This document shows, piece by piece, positions 44,791 to 57,438 of a stretch of DNA of 64,000 nt (position 1 is the stretch's first letter; every line of letters starts with the position of its first letter). The position numbers were made by a program, and so were the translations under genes. Source of the DNA: Mytilinidion resinicola (taxonomy: Eukaryota; Ascomycota; Dothideomycetes; Mytilinidiales; Mytilinidiaceae); assembly GCF_010093595.1 (NCBI RefSeq), contig NW_022985449.1:1254424-1318423 (forward strand), read 5' to 3'. The notes beneath the pieces are model-generated. The model made no database searches and was not told the DNA's origin. It saw only the letters and a program-made list of their open reading frames with translations.

Positions 44791-47700
44791 TCACTGCAGC
44801 TTCAAATCGTCCTCATTCAAAATCCCATAAAGCTGCTCAATCTCCTGCCCAATTACCGTAATATCCTGTGCCAGCTGACCTGTAACGAGCGCTAAAGAGC
44901 CATTAGCAGTTGCCCAACCCCGATCTTTGAAAGCTAGAGGCTACTCACCATACGCATACAACAGCTCATAGTCCTCATCAGTCGCTTTCTCCCTCTCCTT
45001 CCCACTCTTCCTGAACTCGAAAACCTTCGCTAAGAGCCGGTCGCGCGTGTGCTCGATATTAGGCAGCGCGTCGTTGAGAGGGTATTCCAGCTTCATTGAA
45101 GATGCCATGACTGGTCTCATTAGCATCCGCCCCTGGTACCGACCTGAAGGGAGCGTGTCTGATACATACCTGAGAACAAATGACTAATCCGCCAACTCAA
45201 CTGTGTCCACTCACGCTTCGTATACCGCAGTATCGCCTTCTCTCCCTCACTAGCCTTCAAATCCTTCGCAATCACCACATTCATCGCATGGAAATTATCC
45301 AACATGCGACTCGTCGCATCCAGGATCTTCTTAAACGACTTGTTAGGGAACGGCCCACGTAATTCGAACTCCGACAACGCAGACGCCCTCAAAGTATCCA
45401 GATGCGTCAAGAATCGCTGCATCTCCAGCTCCTCGTTGAGGTCCAAGTACGAGGCTTGCGAACTGTCGTCGAATCCCTCCAGCGCTCGAAGCGGGCCTCG
45501 TTTCCACACGATGGCCATACGGAGCCAGAGTAGCGTGATCCCGTTTTTGACCTTCCGCCGCGCAGAGATGGGCCAGATGAGACGCGTGATGATGATGCCC
45601 CAGATGCAGCCGGCCATGACGGCGACAACGCGATGGAGTACGATCTCCCAGATCTCAGGCGATACGCCGCCCTCGTCATCGTCGTCCTCGTCATCTCTGA
45701 CGGAGAGGGAGTAGGCGTAGAGCGCGGAGAGATTGTATGTGAGGAAGATGAAGCGGCCCATTGGGCCCTTGCCTTGGCCGACGATGATGTAGAAGCAGAT
45801 GAGGGACACGAGCCATCCAAGGAAGCCGAGGACGTAGGGGTTCTCGTGGGCGACGATCCAGGCGACGACCGCAAAGACGGCACCTACGCAGGTGCCGCCG
45901 AATCTTTGGAAGCCTGTGGTGTTAGAGGCGCCGATCGTCTAGTAAAACTGTAAGCGTAGCTCTACTGACTTAGGAATCTGGTCTAGTCATACCATTGAGC
46001 AAACCAACATATAAGACAATAAGCCCCATTCCCCTCTCCAATGACTATATACTGGTCTAGTCGTGGGAACAAAGGCCCACATCGCGTACAGCGTGGCGCC
46101 GACTCCAACCTTCAGAGCAAACTTGATATCATCCCTCCGGAATAGTCTGAGAGCTTCCCAAACGTGATGTCTAAATTCGTGTGTTTTTTGAGGGTTCCCT
46201 ACCTCTTGAGCTGCATTCAGTTGTTGCGTCGGCCCAGGAATCTCCTGAGACAGGCCTTGTTCGACGGTCTCTGCCATCAAACTGGATTGATCTGGGACCT
46301 TGTTAGGATGCATCGACATTCAAGAGAGGAATACTGACTAGAGTGACTATTTTTGCCTCCTTGCCCCCACTTACGCCAGAACTTGAGCCAATTCCAGGTT
46401 CGTCTCCTAGGAGATCGCGTGCGATTCTCCTTGAGTTCTTCCAAAATGTCCAAATACACTACCATGTCTTCTGCAAAGTCCTGCAATGAAGAACTGAAAT
46501 ATCCACAGCTTGCAGCCACTTCTTCGTAATCTGCTGCTACTTCTACCGAACTAGCATTTTCAGGGATCTTATTTTTGTACACGAGAGCCAAAGCCTCTTT
46601 CCTAGCGGACGCGAACAAGTCATTTGCATCTACTAGACTACTGCGAAAATGGCTGTTGACCATCATAGCATAAGCCGGGGGAGGCCCAAACGGTAATTCA
46701 TCAAGGACGTCTCGCAGAGTATATGCAAGAGACTTCATCGGCGGGCCCAGATGCGAGATAAAGATAGAAAACATATCCGCCGCGGTCAAAGACGACTGTA
46801 AATCTTGCGGAATATTCCAAGGCGTCGATTTTCCACTTTCTTCGGCTGCAGAGTCAACATCCTCTGGAAGCTCGTCGATCGAGGCGAGTATGTTGTTTCT
46901 TCTTTCCACTATACTGAGGCTTGGTGAATCTACCGCTGGAGAGGCGAGTCCGAAATACGAAGAGTCGCCCAGTTCTACGCCTTCTACGGCTGACTTTGCT
47001 ATCAACGTGAACTGTGTCTCTGCGGAGCTTCGCAGGCCTCCGATATCTTGAGCCATGCGTTCTAGGCACTTGATCATTCTTGACTGTATCTTGTACTCTT
47101 CCTCGGTGCCCAAAATATAATGCTCATATTTCGCTTCCCCTAGATTCTTCACGAGAGACTTGAATTTCGATTTGTATCGATTCAACGCCTCCACAAATCC
47201 AGCATCTCGGAGCTCTTCTTCGGAGCCAGACAGGAAACTCCTTGTAATCCTAGTGAACATGTCGCCAAGGGAATTGGTCGCGTTTCTTAGGTCGTCTCGA
47301 AGCTCTTTCCTCGCCGATATTGGCTTGATAAGTAAGTTCACCATAGTAGTCGCAGTGATACCCATTATCACCATCTTCAGGACCTGAAAGACCTTCACGT
47401 AGGAGAAAGTAGCGTCCTGCACCGCCCCCTCTTTAGTCAAAACTGTGATCAGGGCTAGAGAGGTCAATGAGCACGCGACATTGACCAACGGACTCCCTAA
47501 ACTTTGCTTCGTCCATCCTACAAGTGCCAATCCGCCCCCAAGGAATATAATCAGCACCAAAATGTGGCCTAGGACAAGCAAGTCTTGACTGTCGAAGAAC
47601 ACGGACACAGCCATGCTGGTGAAGGATACGAAGGCCGCATAGAAGAACGCAACAAGGGCCAGCAGTGTTGCCTCTACCATGCTCCCGGCGGACCTCGCAG

Positions 47701-48166
47701 GGTGGAAGTATACGGTCACAGTGGCCACCATGTGTTTTCCGTCATTGTGCCCGAGGAACCCCGAAATGGGCGCGACGAAGGTCGCACAGCTGCCCAGAAC
47801 ATATGCTATGGAGCATTTCAGAATGCCCTGCCCTGTTTTTGAAGTTGCGTATTTGTATGCCGAGTCCCAAATGAGCTTGGATCGACGAAGGATGGCACCG
47901 GAGCGCCCACTGTATGCTGATGAAGAGGATTCGCCTGAGAGGAGGGCGGTGCGTTCGTCAACGTAGTCGCTGTATCCGTTCGAGTTGCTCCTGGCAGGTC
48001 TTCGAAGCGTAAAGCTCTTCTTGACGCGTTCTCCTGTACGTGGGAGAATCAACGTAGCTTGCCGTAGCTGTGACGTGTGAGTTGAAGCTTACGCACGAGG
48101 TTGTAGAGAACTTACACTGGGCCGCATGAAACGGCGCGCAGCCGGCGACTGGGACGGTTCGCTCAT
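44791..48166 (-). CDS. FUSC-type aromatic acid exporter (brefeldin A-sensitivity-related)
   Basis: Six exons, 48166-48116, 48067-46339, 46291-45993, 45938-45170, 45110-44949 and 44891-44791, give 1036 residues in one consistent frame. The protein has two similar membrane halves, as in fusaric-acid-resistance/ArAE exporters. The first half runs from about residue 70 (GILKCSIAYVLGSCATFVAP, then LGHILVLIIFLGGGLALVGW). The second starts with DIKFALKVGVGATLYAMWAF and the signature GEWGLLSYMLV-TIGASNTTGFQRFGGTCVGA, then WLVSLICFYIIVGQG. A long cytosolic helical domain separates the halves and another closes the protein. RP/KPISARxE and WPISARRK end each membrane half. The family removes aromatic or organic acids across the plasma membrane or vacuole; substrate unknown. 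The third intron is short (47 nt) with CTAAC. Confidence 0.88.
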
Positions 48167-48805
48167 CTCCGTGCCGTCGTAAGAAGGAGCACCGGTTCGC
48201 CGTGTACTGTCATGGCTTTCGTGTTGTGGATAATGTGAGAACAACGAGACGGAGCTAGGTCATAAGCTCGTCCTGTAGGTTGAGCTTGGGCCAGCGACTT
48301 CTCCGCGGTTTCAAGGGTGCAAGATCGGGGAGATCTCCGCGGCCGTTTACGCCTTTGCCGCAAGACTTCAGCAGTAATCACGCGTTTTATTATTTGCCGA
48401 GATTTTTTTTACATTACTAGCTTGTTAATAAGCTGTGTACACTTGCGTAAACACTGCTTGAAATGCATCGTTGCTTTAGAAGACCTAGGCGAAATGTTTG
48501 CTGAACACCTGTAACCTGGCCGAGGCGCTCCTGATGTTATTTTGTAAGCCACTGAGGAGCTCACCTACACTCAGGAATTGTCTCCACTTCGTTTGCCTAG
48601 ACAAGTTCGCAGGACCATTAAAGCTTGAAGTAACTCACTGGAGACCGCCCGGGCGGGCTTTGGAGACGACTTGGACCCTGGCTCCCATTGGCCACTTTAG
48701 CGGACTCTCTCTCCTTCGTCTCTTCGAGGTTCATCTCAACATCCTCCAGCAACACCAACCACCCACTCAGAACTCTTACTCAACAAAACAACTCCCAGCT
48801 TCAAG
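48167..48805. promoter_or_regulatory. Divergent promoter region
   Basis: About 640 bp between the exporter start and the GK-repeat gene. The last 100 bp before 48806 are CT- and CA-rich like other promoters here. No motif assigned. Confidence 0.4.
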
Positions 48806-49438
48806 ATGGATGACTCTATGGACATCGACCCCGAAATAGCCGCAGCAATGGGCTTCGGCTCCTTCGGCAACCAAGTCAAGAAACGAAAATACAACCACGA
48901 CGACGCTTTTACCGGTGATTCCAACGACAAGCTGCGTCAAAAAGAAAGCTCGTCAGGCGCAAACACGGTCCAGCTCGGCGTGCGGCAGAAAAAGAAGTCA
49001 CCTGACCCCCCCGATGAAGGAGAAGATGCCCCTAATCCTAACTTTTCGCATCCCGACTCCACCAATTCTGAGGCGAAAGTGAAAGCACGGAGAAAGGGAA
49101 AGGGAAAGGGAAAGGGAAAGGGAAAGGGAAAGGGAAAGGAAGAAACGTCGTCAGGCCTCGCCGCATTCCTGCAACGCGCGAAGGAGATCCCGGATCGGCC
49201 ACTACCTACTATGGAGGGCGTGCTGCCGAGTGTGAACGCAGCTTCAACTAGTCTTCAGCCGAACGCATCACTACCTGCCAGACCACCAACGTCAGTTCCC
49301 GAGGAGGAGGCGAGCGCTTCGGGTGGCAACGATCTGTACAGGCTAGCGAGGGGAGTCAAGAATGCCCACGGGGACACGTTCTACTTCCTCCCCAGCTTTA
49401 TCGAGGATCCGTGGAGGGGGCTGGAGGGGAAGGGATGA
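48806..49438 (+). CDS. Small fungal protein with GK repeat, probably nuclear, function unknown
   Basis: Single exon of 210 residues. It begins MDDSMDIDPEIAAAMGFGSFG followed by KKRKYNHDDAF, a pattern that recurs in ascomycete proteins of unknown function. It ends with the compact motif GNDLYRLARGVKNAHGDTFYFLPSF and EDPWRGLE. Between them lies low-complexity sequence with a run of seven Gly-Lys pairs encoded by a hexanucleotide repeat. There is no signal peptide or membrane segment; basic content and KKRKY suggest the nucleus. The conserved head and tail with a variable middle suggest two short binding motifs rather than an enzyme. Confidence 0.8.
   Translation: MDDSMDIDPEIAAAMGFGSFGNQVKKRKYNHDDAFTGDSNDKLRQKESSSGANTVQLGVRQKKKSPDPPDEGEDAPNPNFSHPDSTNSEAKVKARRKGKGKGKGKGKGKGKEETSSGLAAFLQRAKEIPDRPLPTMEGVLPSVNAASTSLQPNASLPARPPTSVPEEEASASGGNDLYRLARGVKNAHGDTFYFLPSFIEDPWRGLEGKG
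49093..49140 (+). repeat. Coding hexanucleotide microsatellite (GGGAAA)n
   Basis: About eight units of AAAGGG in frame encode alternating Gly-Lys. Length change by whole units would keep the reading frame. Confidence 0.95.
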
Positions 49439-50566
49439 GTCCGACTTCGACTATTTCTCTTTTCTTTTGGTTCATCGGCTTTACGCGACCGACAGGCCGT
49501 AGGACTTGCATTTCTTCCGCGGAAGGAATATATACTCTGTACTATAGCAGCAAAGGGCACGAACCACTGCACCTAATCACAGCGCCACACTCTCACATCC
49601 GCTATCCTTGATCTTGGTCAACAACACCACACTAACCCTTAGACACTCCCACTACCCACCCAGCACGTGCCTCCCAGCATCATCACTGAAACCTTAAAAA
49701 CCGCACCCACCACACCACCATCTCCCCTTCTCACGCAACCCATGTGACTAATCCCGTCTTAACACCCCCTCCCCGGCCCTATCTCACCCAGCCACACCGC
49801 CGCCTCACCAATCACAGCACTCATCACAGCAACCCATCACATCGCCTCCCCCCAACCCCAGCACCCCCAAGGGCCAAATCAGGAACCGCATCAACCAAAA
49901 AAAGCGTATTCATTCGTCCGCTACAACAAGGTGCACCCTCCCCTCCCCTTCCCTCCAAGCCACCAGGGCATCCCCCCCAAAGCCGCCTCCACCCAACCAT
50001 CCCAAACCCAGCCAAACAAGCAACGCCAAGGCACACCGCAGAAAGCCACTCCACCCACCCATCCCCCCAAAAAACCCAAAGAAACGGTAGATCCACCCCA
50101 TACGGTGGTCCCAAGCGGACAAATGAACGCAGTCAAATCGGCCTAAAGCGCTGCGATTGGCATCTCGCCCGCCCCAATCAAGGAAACCAAAATCCCCACC
50201 ATCTCGCCGCCGCCGCCGCCGCCGCCGGCCAACCAACCACGCACCAGCCAGCGGCGATTAGTCCGCTAAGCGCCGTGCGCCGGACCGAGCCGTGGCGCCC
50301 GCTCCTGCCGTTGGGCGGCGCTAAGGGGCCCAGCGATAAAAGCAGCGAGCGACGGGGCGGAGCGGAGTGGTCTGAGCGGGAAGGGCGGGGGTGGAGAGTG
50401 ATCGACGTCGAGCGTTGACGACCGGTTCCGCTCGCGGCTTCCGCTGACAGATGGTGGGAAGGGGGATAAAGGGGGTATACAAGAAACGAAGGTTGGTGTT
50501 GCGAATGCCAAGAAATCGTGAGACGTTTTCAAAAACTTGAAGAAAGGGTTGGTAAGAAGCGCCTTT
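49439..50566. other. Intergenic, C-rich, with CCG microsatellite
   Basis: About 1.1 kb between the GK-repeat gene and the 3' end of KXD1. It is strongly C/A-rich from 49740 to 50250, which opens long chance frames on both strands (for example 49744-50418) with Pro-rich nonsense products. A (CCG)n tract lies at 50206-50228. No gene supported. Confidence 0.5.
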
Positions 50567-51253
50567 TTAGTAGTCGACCGGAGCTGGGTATCGTTGGGAG
50601 GCGACTTTGTACTCGTTGGGGTATTTGCGGGCGGCGCGCTCGTTGAGGGAGCTGGTGTTGTCGTTAGCGTTTTTTGTGGGCGGGTGGTAGGGAAGTTGGG
50701 GAGAAGCTTACGTCACGCGTTTTTGTGTCCACTGGAGATCCTTTTGGACTTCCTTCGCTGTTCGCATGCCATCTGCGAAGTTGGCGCGCGCGCCAGCGAG
50801 GCGGCGCTGGGCAAGTGCCTGCAATTCGAGGAGTTCGCGGTGTTTGGCGTTGAGCTCGCCAGATCTAAGTTTGCCGTCAGTCACTGACTCTCAGCGCCCG
50901 CTGGTGCTCATCCCGCAGGACAAGACTCACGTTTGCGCCTGTTTGGCGAGGCTGCGATCAAGAGGCATTTGGTCGAAAGCGCCGTGGAGGCGATCGCCCA
51001 TATACTCGATCAAGTCGACGCCAGAAGCAGCGCCGGTGGACTCGTACTCGCTCGCGCTGCCAGCGTAGCTGCTCGACGTCGCCGACGGCTCGTAGGAGGT
51101 GACTCCCGAGGTGGTGGCGCTCTCCGGAGCCTCGGGCGGCGAGACGGACACACGGCTATAGGCAGGGTGGTGGGTAGTTGGGTAGTAGCCTGCCTTCTTC
51201 GGCATGTTGATTGGGAGGGTGGTGGGGTGGTAGTAAGCGTGAGTGGTAGACAT
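50567..51253 (-). CDS. KXD1: KXD1-type BLOC-1 subunit
   Basis: KxDL proteins are subunits of the BLOC-1 complex on endosomes and lysosome-related organelles. Exons 51253-50931, 50864-50712 and 50651-50567 give 186 residues. After a Ser/Tyr/Pro-rich head comes the conserved block DRLHGAFDQMPLDRSLAKQAQT, then SGELNAKHRELLELQALAQRR and the signature KEVQKDLQWTQKRV. The helix continues with SLNERAARKYPNEY. The head and tail of the family are preserved and length is typical of fungal members. Introns are phase 2 GT-AG, with CTAAC in the second. Confidence 0.88.
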
Positions 51254-53222
51254 GATGATGATGAGACACTAGTAATGTAGGACAACGAGGACGAGCGTGT
51301 GGACGTGACGGGAAGCTAAAGATAATGGTTGGATAGAAGGGTGTGAGAAGAGGGCAGTCAATGAACTAGTGATGGCACAAGATGGGACAGTGTTTGTTTG
51401 CGAGATAAATATGTTTGGATAAGTATGTCAAGCGGAGGATGAGAGAAGTCAGGAAGAGAGATCTGAATGCTCGATTCAGACCCCCTTTTATACCTTTGCC
51501 GGCACGGACAGAGCAAGCATCTCGGTCGACGGGGGCATTGCGCTGACCCCTTCACAGCACCGCGAGCTTCTGACCCCGCTCCAGCTGTGATAAAGCTGCA
51601 TAGTCCTACGTCCACGGAAACCAATCCCGCTCTATCCGAGCCCTGGAGGGCTGTTTGGGCCGGGCTGGAAGAATCCCCCAAGGCGTAGGCCGCAGCCGAT
51701 CCATGATAGCTTGGCGCGATGGGGCGCCCAGCAGCGGGCCCATTGGCCGTTGGGACAGAGCTAGCAAAGCCGTACAGTGCTCGTATCAGCAGGACGCGGC
51801 CGCCGGAGTCAGATTGGCGGGCTGGAGGAGGGGCGGATGGCGAGAAAGGTGACGGCAGCGGTGCCGGCCATGGTGAAGGGCGTAAGGCAGCGAGCACTGA
51901 CAAGCGCGCAAGCGCGCAGAGAAGGCGCCGGGCAAAAGCAGCGACGGCGGAGGCGGTAGGTGCATGGGTAGCATGCTGGACGGAGGGCTAAGTGCTGTCA
52001 GTGTTGATGCGTTGGCTCGCCAGCTCGCCAACGCTTCAGGACATGCAATCTGTCACGGCTGGAAGAGGCATGGAGTGGCAGCGCAACGGGCTCGGCGTGC
52101 AGGCCGCATGCATTGCCGGCCATGGGACCGCAGATGGGTGCGGGCAGCGCTGGAGGATGCTGCGGGGGGCCATCCGATGCGTCGTGGTTGCAGTCGACCA
52201 AGGACGTTCACGAAGCGTGAGGCCGGGGCATTATTTTCTGGGCGCCATGACGCATTGGGGGGCGCCGGGGAGGCCCGCGACCATTGGCTGGGCTGGCGAA
52301 GCCAGAGTCGGCATGGCGCGGCCAGTCCTCCAGCCGATTGATGCCCTACTGCACACGCATATCGCATATCCCAGCAGTGCCACCGTCCCACAAACACTAC
52401 GCCCTTCCACGACCCGCGGCCCATTCCACGGCCCCTTCGTGCTGCCTGCCTGCTCCACAGCGCTGCGTGAAGCCAGGCCCGATTAGTGGCGGTGAGAAAA
52501 AGGGCGAGAAAGGACGAGGGCCCCATGTGACCGGCCATGTTCCTGCAATGCTTCCAGCTTGCACGCGGCGGGTCCCCCTTGCGGTGCCTTCGGTAGGGCT
52601 GTGCGTCTGCTGCTATCCGTTCCGACATTCACCAAATGCCTCAGGCCGCTGCACACGCCCTCAGCCTGCCCGCCGTGTGCCAGCCGCGCCGCCAGAATCC
52701 CGAATGCCTCGCTGGCCCCAGCTCCGAGCTCGCCAGTCGCTCCGCCAACCGAAGTCGGGCCTTCCAAGCTAGAGCCCTGCATTAGGAGCCGTCGCAGTAG
52801 GCGCCTGGGGCGCGGAGACTGTCTGAGCGCACCCGACAGGCCATCCCCGTGGCGATCTGCCGTGCGCCGCTGTCAACGACCATGTGAGCTGCACATGGGG
52901 AGAACTTGAGACGGAACAGGTCGTGCCACGCCCCTCAGGCATATTGTGAAAATCCCCATAGCACAGACGAACGCAGGAACACGCCGCAGCATTTTGACAG
53001 CTCTTGGAGGGAACAGACTTACCGTCTTGGGAGCTGTGAGGGCCATGAGCGGGAATTTGAATCTGAGACATTGACATAGGAAATAGAATATGCTGTCGGT
53101 AAAACTGCTAGATTTGCTTTACGTGATTGCTCGCGTCTCTGCATACGTCTCTGCATACCACTCCTAGGCAGCCTGTGCAGCATGACGGCATTCTAGAACC
53201 TCCGTTCCGATACTCCTACCTA
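51254..53222. other. Long GC-rich intergenic region
   Basis: Nearly 2 kb between the KXD1 start and the SEC18 3' end. GC-rich sequence opens many overlapping frames on both strands, none over 200 codons and none with family likeness. It may hold the KXD1 promoter, the SEC18 3' UTR and an untranslated transcript, but I see no signal that proves one. Confidence 0.4.
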
Positions 53223-55805
53223 TTATGCGAACGCAGTCCTGTCGGCTATCGCCTGGGACATTATGCGAGCGAAGCGGCCGGCCACATCCTTGTCTTGCTT
53301 GGCCGTCCTGATGCCTTCCAAGATCTGCTTGATGCCCACCCCTATCTCGGTGCTACCTGTCATCTCTTGGATTTCCGTGACGGCCTGCTGCTGATCCCGA
53401 TCCGAGAAGACGCCCGAGTGACGCAGCACATGCGCCAGCTCCTCCTGCGTGTTTACGTTCGGCACAACGATTTGCGCGTTGAAGACGAGCTGGAGCTGGT
53501 GCAGCACAGACCGCTGCGATGTTGTGGCGAAAATCAGTAGTCGCCGGTCCTGCATGTCCAGTCAGCTCAAGCTCTGCCATGTACCACCTCGTGGGATCAG
53601 CCACTCACCTTTGGCGGCTGCTTCTTCAGAAGCGTCTTGAGCGCCTGCAATACGCTGTTGCTGAAGCGAGGGCCGATCGGCACCCAATCAAGTAATATCT
53701 CGATATCGTCGATGACAATGACGCTGAGCGGGCTCTTATACGCATCCCTGAACGTCTTTTCAATCTGCTGTACCTTCTGCATCTCGCTATACCCCACCAT
53801 GTCCTCCGGCGACAACAGTTTGATGAAGGGGAACCCTGAGTCCATCGACATACTCGCGGCGAGTGCTGTTTTACCGCTGCCGGGAGGACCATGCAGCGCG
53901 ACGGACAGTACGGGCGAAGACTCATCCTTCCTGACTTGATTAATGAAAAGACGACCCTCTTCCAGAATGTCTTCAATGTGCCTTGAATAGTGGACAATGT
54001 CGCCCAGAATTCTCCGGGATAGTTCTTCTTCGGCGGCGCCGAAAAGGGGTTTCACCTCGTCTAGCGCATGTAGGAAGTCTTCGCGGCTGACCTTCATGTT
54101 CACCACGTCCTCATTGATGGCCGCCATGGTGCCAACCTTGATGTGCCGGCTAAATGCAAACGATGACGCTGCCTTTACCAACCCGCTGATTTCGGCACCT
54201 GAAAAATTCTTCGTCATTCGAGCAAGCTCCTCTAGATTGACGTCAGGTGCCATGACGTTGTTGTTCCGCATTTTCGTAGTATGGATCTTGAGAATCTGCG
54301 CACGCCCTGACTCATCCGGCAACGAAATTTCCATGTGAACTTCCAAACGTCCAGCACGAAGAAGAGCCTCGTCGATCATGTCCATTCGGTTGGTCATACC
54401 GATGAGCAGGATGTTGTTGAGTTGATCGACACCGTCAAGCTTTGAGAGCAGTTGGTTCACCACACTGTCTCCAACACCGGTTCCTCCTCCGGAACTACCT
54501 CTTTGCTTGCATACTGCATCGAGTTCGTCGAAAATAATGATATGAAGACCACTCTCATCACCTTTCTCCTTGTATTCCTTCTCTGATATAGAGTTAGTAG
54601 CGTCTTCAATAGATGTGCGTGGATTTGGCCATACCTGCATCGGCGAAGAGCTTTCGAATATTCTCCTCAGACTGTCCAACATATTTGTTGAGCACTTCTG
54701 GACCATTGATGACCTTCGGCTCCCTGGCGTTCAGCATCTTGCCGATTTGACGGGCAATAAGCGTCTTGCCGGTTCCCGGAGGTCCATACAGCAGGATACC
54801 ACGGACGTGCTGGATGCCTAGCTTTTCTACAAGGCCTGGAGGGAAAATACGAGAAGCAAATGCTCTTCGGAAGATGGCACTAAACTCGGTATCGAGACCA
54901 CCAATTCCCATATCCTCGAACTTGAACCCGGGCTGTACAATGGAATTTGTGGCTGGTCTTCGGTTGGACGCCTTCAGTTTCAAGTCTGATTTCGCGTCCT
55001 TGAAAAAGTCTATCTTTGTATGTTTCGTCAGGATACCTCTCGCGCGGGGGTCGGTCTGGGTTTCTGGAGGCAATCCATCGTCCTTCTCCCGAGCCAAGTT
55101 TACAAGCTGAGTAGTTCGGATAGTTAGGCGAAGATAGATGCTTTTGACATCCATAAGCAGTATTTGCCCGGGAGCCAGAATTTGGTTCTGGAAGTTTTTG
55201 ATGAACTGTGCCGCAAGCTCGTCCTGATCGTAGGGCACGTCCGTTGTCTTCCTCGCGCTCGCATATCCAGCCTCCACTTCCAAAGCACCAAGATATGACG
55301 TGCCGCCATCACTGAACGCCACATATGGCTCCACGGATACAAAGTCCTGAGGCCCCAAGGTTATTGCGGCCCAAGTTCTCTGCTCGTTCGTCAACCCAAT
55401 CTCTCCTGGTCTGCATCCGGTAGTCGGTTTCGCAGACAGAACATATCTGCCATTCAGAAGAATGTATATGTCCTCGCCATCCTGACTAGGAGGAAAGTCT
55501 GAGGGGGACACCGCAGCTAGGTTTCCAAAGGCATACGAATTGCCTCCAGGGCTTTTGATGGGCCTCAGTTGGCGAGCTGGGCCACCTCCACCCGTAGCTG
55601 GAGACGCCCTTCCCATAGGTACTCGTTGTGGTGGTGGTGCATCATATCCTTGTGCCGGGGCATCATGTCCTGACATGCGAGCATCATATCCGCCTTGTTG
55701 AGGTTGTTGCGGAGGTCGACCGTAGCCATCGTTGCGGGCGGGAGTGCGCGGGGCGCCGTCCGGGCGTGCGCCAAAGGGGTTGGGGATCCGGTCGCGGTTG
55801 AACAT
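53223..55805 (-). CDS. SEC18: Sec18/NSF AAA ATPase
   Basis: Sec18 is the hexameric ATPase that, with Sec17/alpha-SNAP, takes apart cis-SNARE complexes after membrane fusion. Exons 55805-54635, 54582-53609 and 53549-53223 give 823 residues. A Pro/Gly/Gln-rich head of ~75 residues precedes the N domain. D1 has Walker A GPPGTGKT at 341-348, the preceding MGIGGLDTEFSAIFRRAFASR, and Walker B IIIFDELDAV. Its second region of homology is NRMDMIDEALLRAGRLE, with the arginine finger. D2 has GPPGSGKT and SVIVIDDIEILLDW. D2 is the stable oligomerising ring in this family. Introns carry CTAAC and CTGAC branch sites. An essential single-copy housekeeping gene. Confidence 0.96.
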
Positions 55806-56351
55806 CTTGTCGAAGACTTCTAGTTTCTAGGCGTGTGCAGCGAAAATCGAGGACTCGAGAGGTATATATAGCTGTGGGCGAAACCGCCACGTATGGTAGA
55901 GAAAGAGGCAACAGCGTACTGCTGTTTGAGCTTATGCACAGGTGTTCGTAAGCCGTGACGTATTGGAGAGGCTGGGTGAACAAGAAAGCAAGCAGTTAAT
56001 GTTCCTCACGGGCGTGTTGCTGTGCTAGGAAGAGTTGAGGGAGAAGTAGGCGTCACAGAGTATCCAGCTGTAGTTGCAGGTGCAAGCTGCCGTAGGGCTG
56101 AAACTGCGCACAGACCCTATCGTTGTCCAACGCCTTGCGCACTCTCTCTGCTCAAGGTACTTTCAACTTCAGCCATTGTCCTATAACGAAACCTGGTATC
56201 AAATAGGCTGGAGCATTCTCGGTCATACTACATCAAGATACGGGTGCTAGATTCTACATGGTTGATATATGAGCTCATGACCGCCTACGCTAATGCTTTT
56301 TGGATCTGAGAACCTCTAAGTCTAACTATGTGAAATCACCATCGTGAATCT
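55806..56351. other. Intergenic, 5' flank of SEC18
   Basis: About 550 bp upstream of SEC18, also the 3' flank of the 2H phosphoesterase gene. Nothing else recognised. Confidence 0.4.
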
Positions 56352-57438
56352 CTAAAAGCCTTGACCCGAGCATATAGACTCCCCACCGCCGTACCAGAGA
56401 GTGCCCATCCTGCAGTTCAACCCTTTCTCTTCTCCTACAGTCCATTCTCCCCCATCCTTGATCTCCATACCGCCAGATTTAGGCCAGTATTCAGCCTCCA
56501 GCCACTGATTGATCTCCTCAATCTTCTCAACGAGAGTCTTCATCTTCGAGGGATCGGGGCTACCCACATCGTCTGAGGTATCGCTGGTGTTGATGAACCG
56601 GCCAATAGTCAGATGACTCGATGGGACCACGTATCGAGAGTCGACAGGAACGCCTGTAGCGCTACAGAGCTTGAAGAGATCACGTCGAAGGTGATGGTAT
56701 GTGTACTCATCTTTGCCGGTTATCTGGGGATCCACAGGCCCTTCCCCGGCTGCGGGTACAAAGCTTAATGCGAGAGCGGAGGCGTCGAATCCAATCATTG
56801 GCTTGATCAGGCGAGCACGGTGATCAAAGGTGTAATCAGTTATAGCCTGCAAAGATGGCCTCATGGCTTCAACGAGCTTTTCGATTTCCTCATTGGCACG
56901 GGAGTGAGTCATTTCGAGAGCCGTCATGTGGAGGCAATCTTGTGGCATGAGCCAAAGGTCTAGGAATGAGTCACATGCTTTAGATCTTCTAGTTTGAGTA
57001 GTTTTAGGGGCTCGATCTTACTTGGAGCAACCGAGAGCAACTTCTGCTGTACTTGATATATCAGGCTCTTCACCTTCACGGTTGGCCGAGCCCAAAACAC
57101 CAGGCAATGCCGAGGATCAGTGTAGCCTGGCTCTATTGAAGGAACACATAGCTTTTGCAGTACTGGATCTATGCTGACACCGGGGAATTGTGCATCTAAC
57201 AGCTTGACCTTCTGCTGTCCGTTCCTTGTGCTGCGGTGTGCTTGGTATCGGGCCTGGATTTCTTTCTGAGTAGAGGGTTAAACTATGTCCCCTACGTATC
57301 AGGAGTGTTCCATACCGGGTCGCCATGGCATGCTTCTAATATCGCATCATATGGATTGTCAAAAGCTTCAGTGGAAACACCGCTGAGATCTTCAAATGTA
57401 TTGGTTGTGTGAACAGGGTTGGAGGTTAAAGGGGCCAT
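56352..57438 (-). CDS. 2H phosphoesterase superfamily protein (LigT-like)
   Basis: Exons 57438-57316, 57265-57022 and 56959-56352 give 324 residues. Two H-x-T motifs define the family: HMT at 133-135 in DCLHMTALE and HLT at 238-240 in PSSHLTIGRF, each flanked by hydrophobic strands as in the two-lobed 2H fold. Members act on cyclic nucleotide phosphates or 2',3'-cyclic RNA ends; this fungal group has no settled substrate. The N-terminal ~120 residues (DNPYDAILEACHGDP, YQAHRSTRNG) are specific to the fungal proteins. No membrane segment or signal peptide. The second exon joins at VAPNLWLMPQD with correct phase. Confidence 0.85.

Noticed and set aside
49744..50418. 224-codon plus-strand frame rich in Pro, Thr and His
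   Set aside because: It follows C/A-rich composition, is mirrored by open frames on the other strand, and has no family likeness or promoter context.
51358..52628. Several 100-190 codon frames on both strands
   Set aside because: GC-rich composition removes stops in all frames; none shows domain sequence or splice-supported extension.
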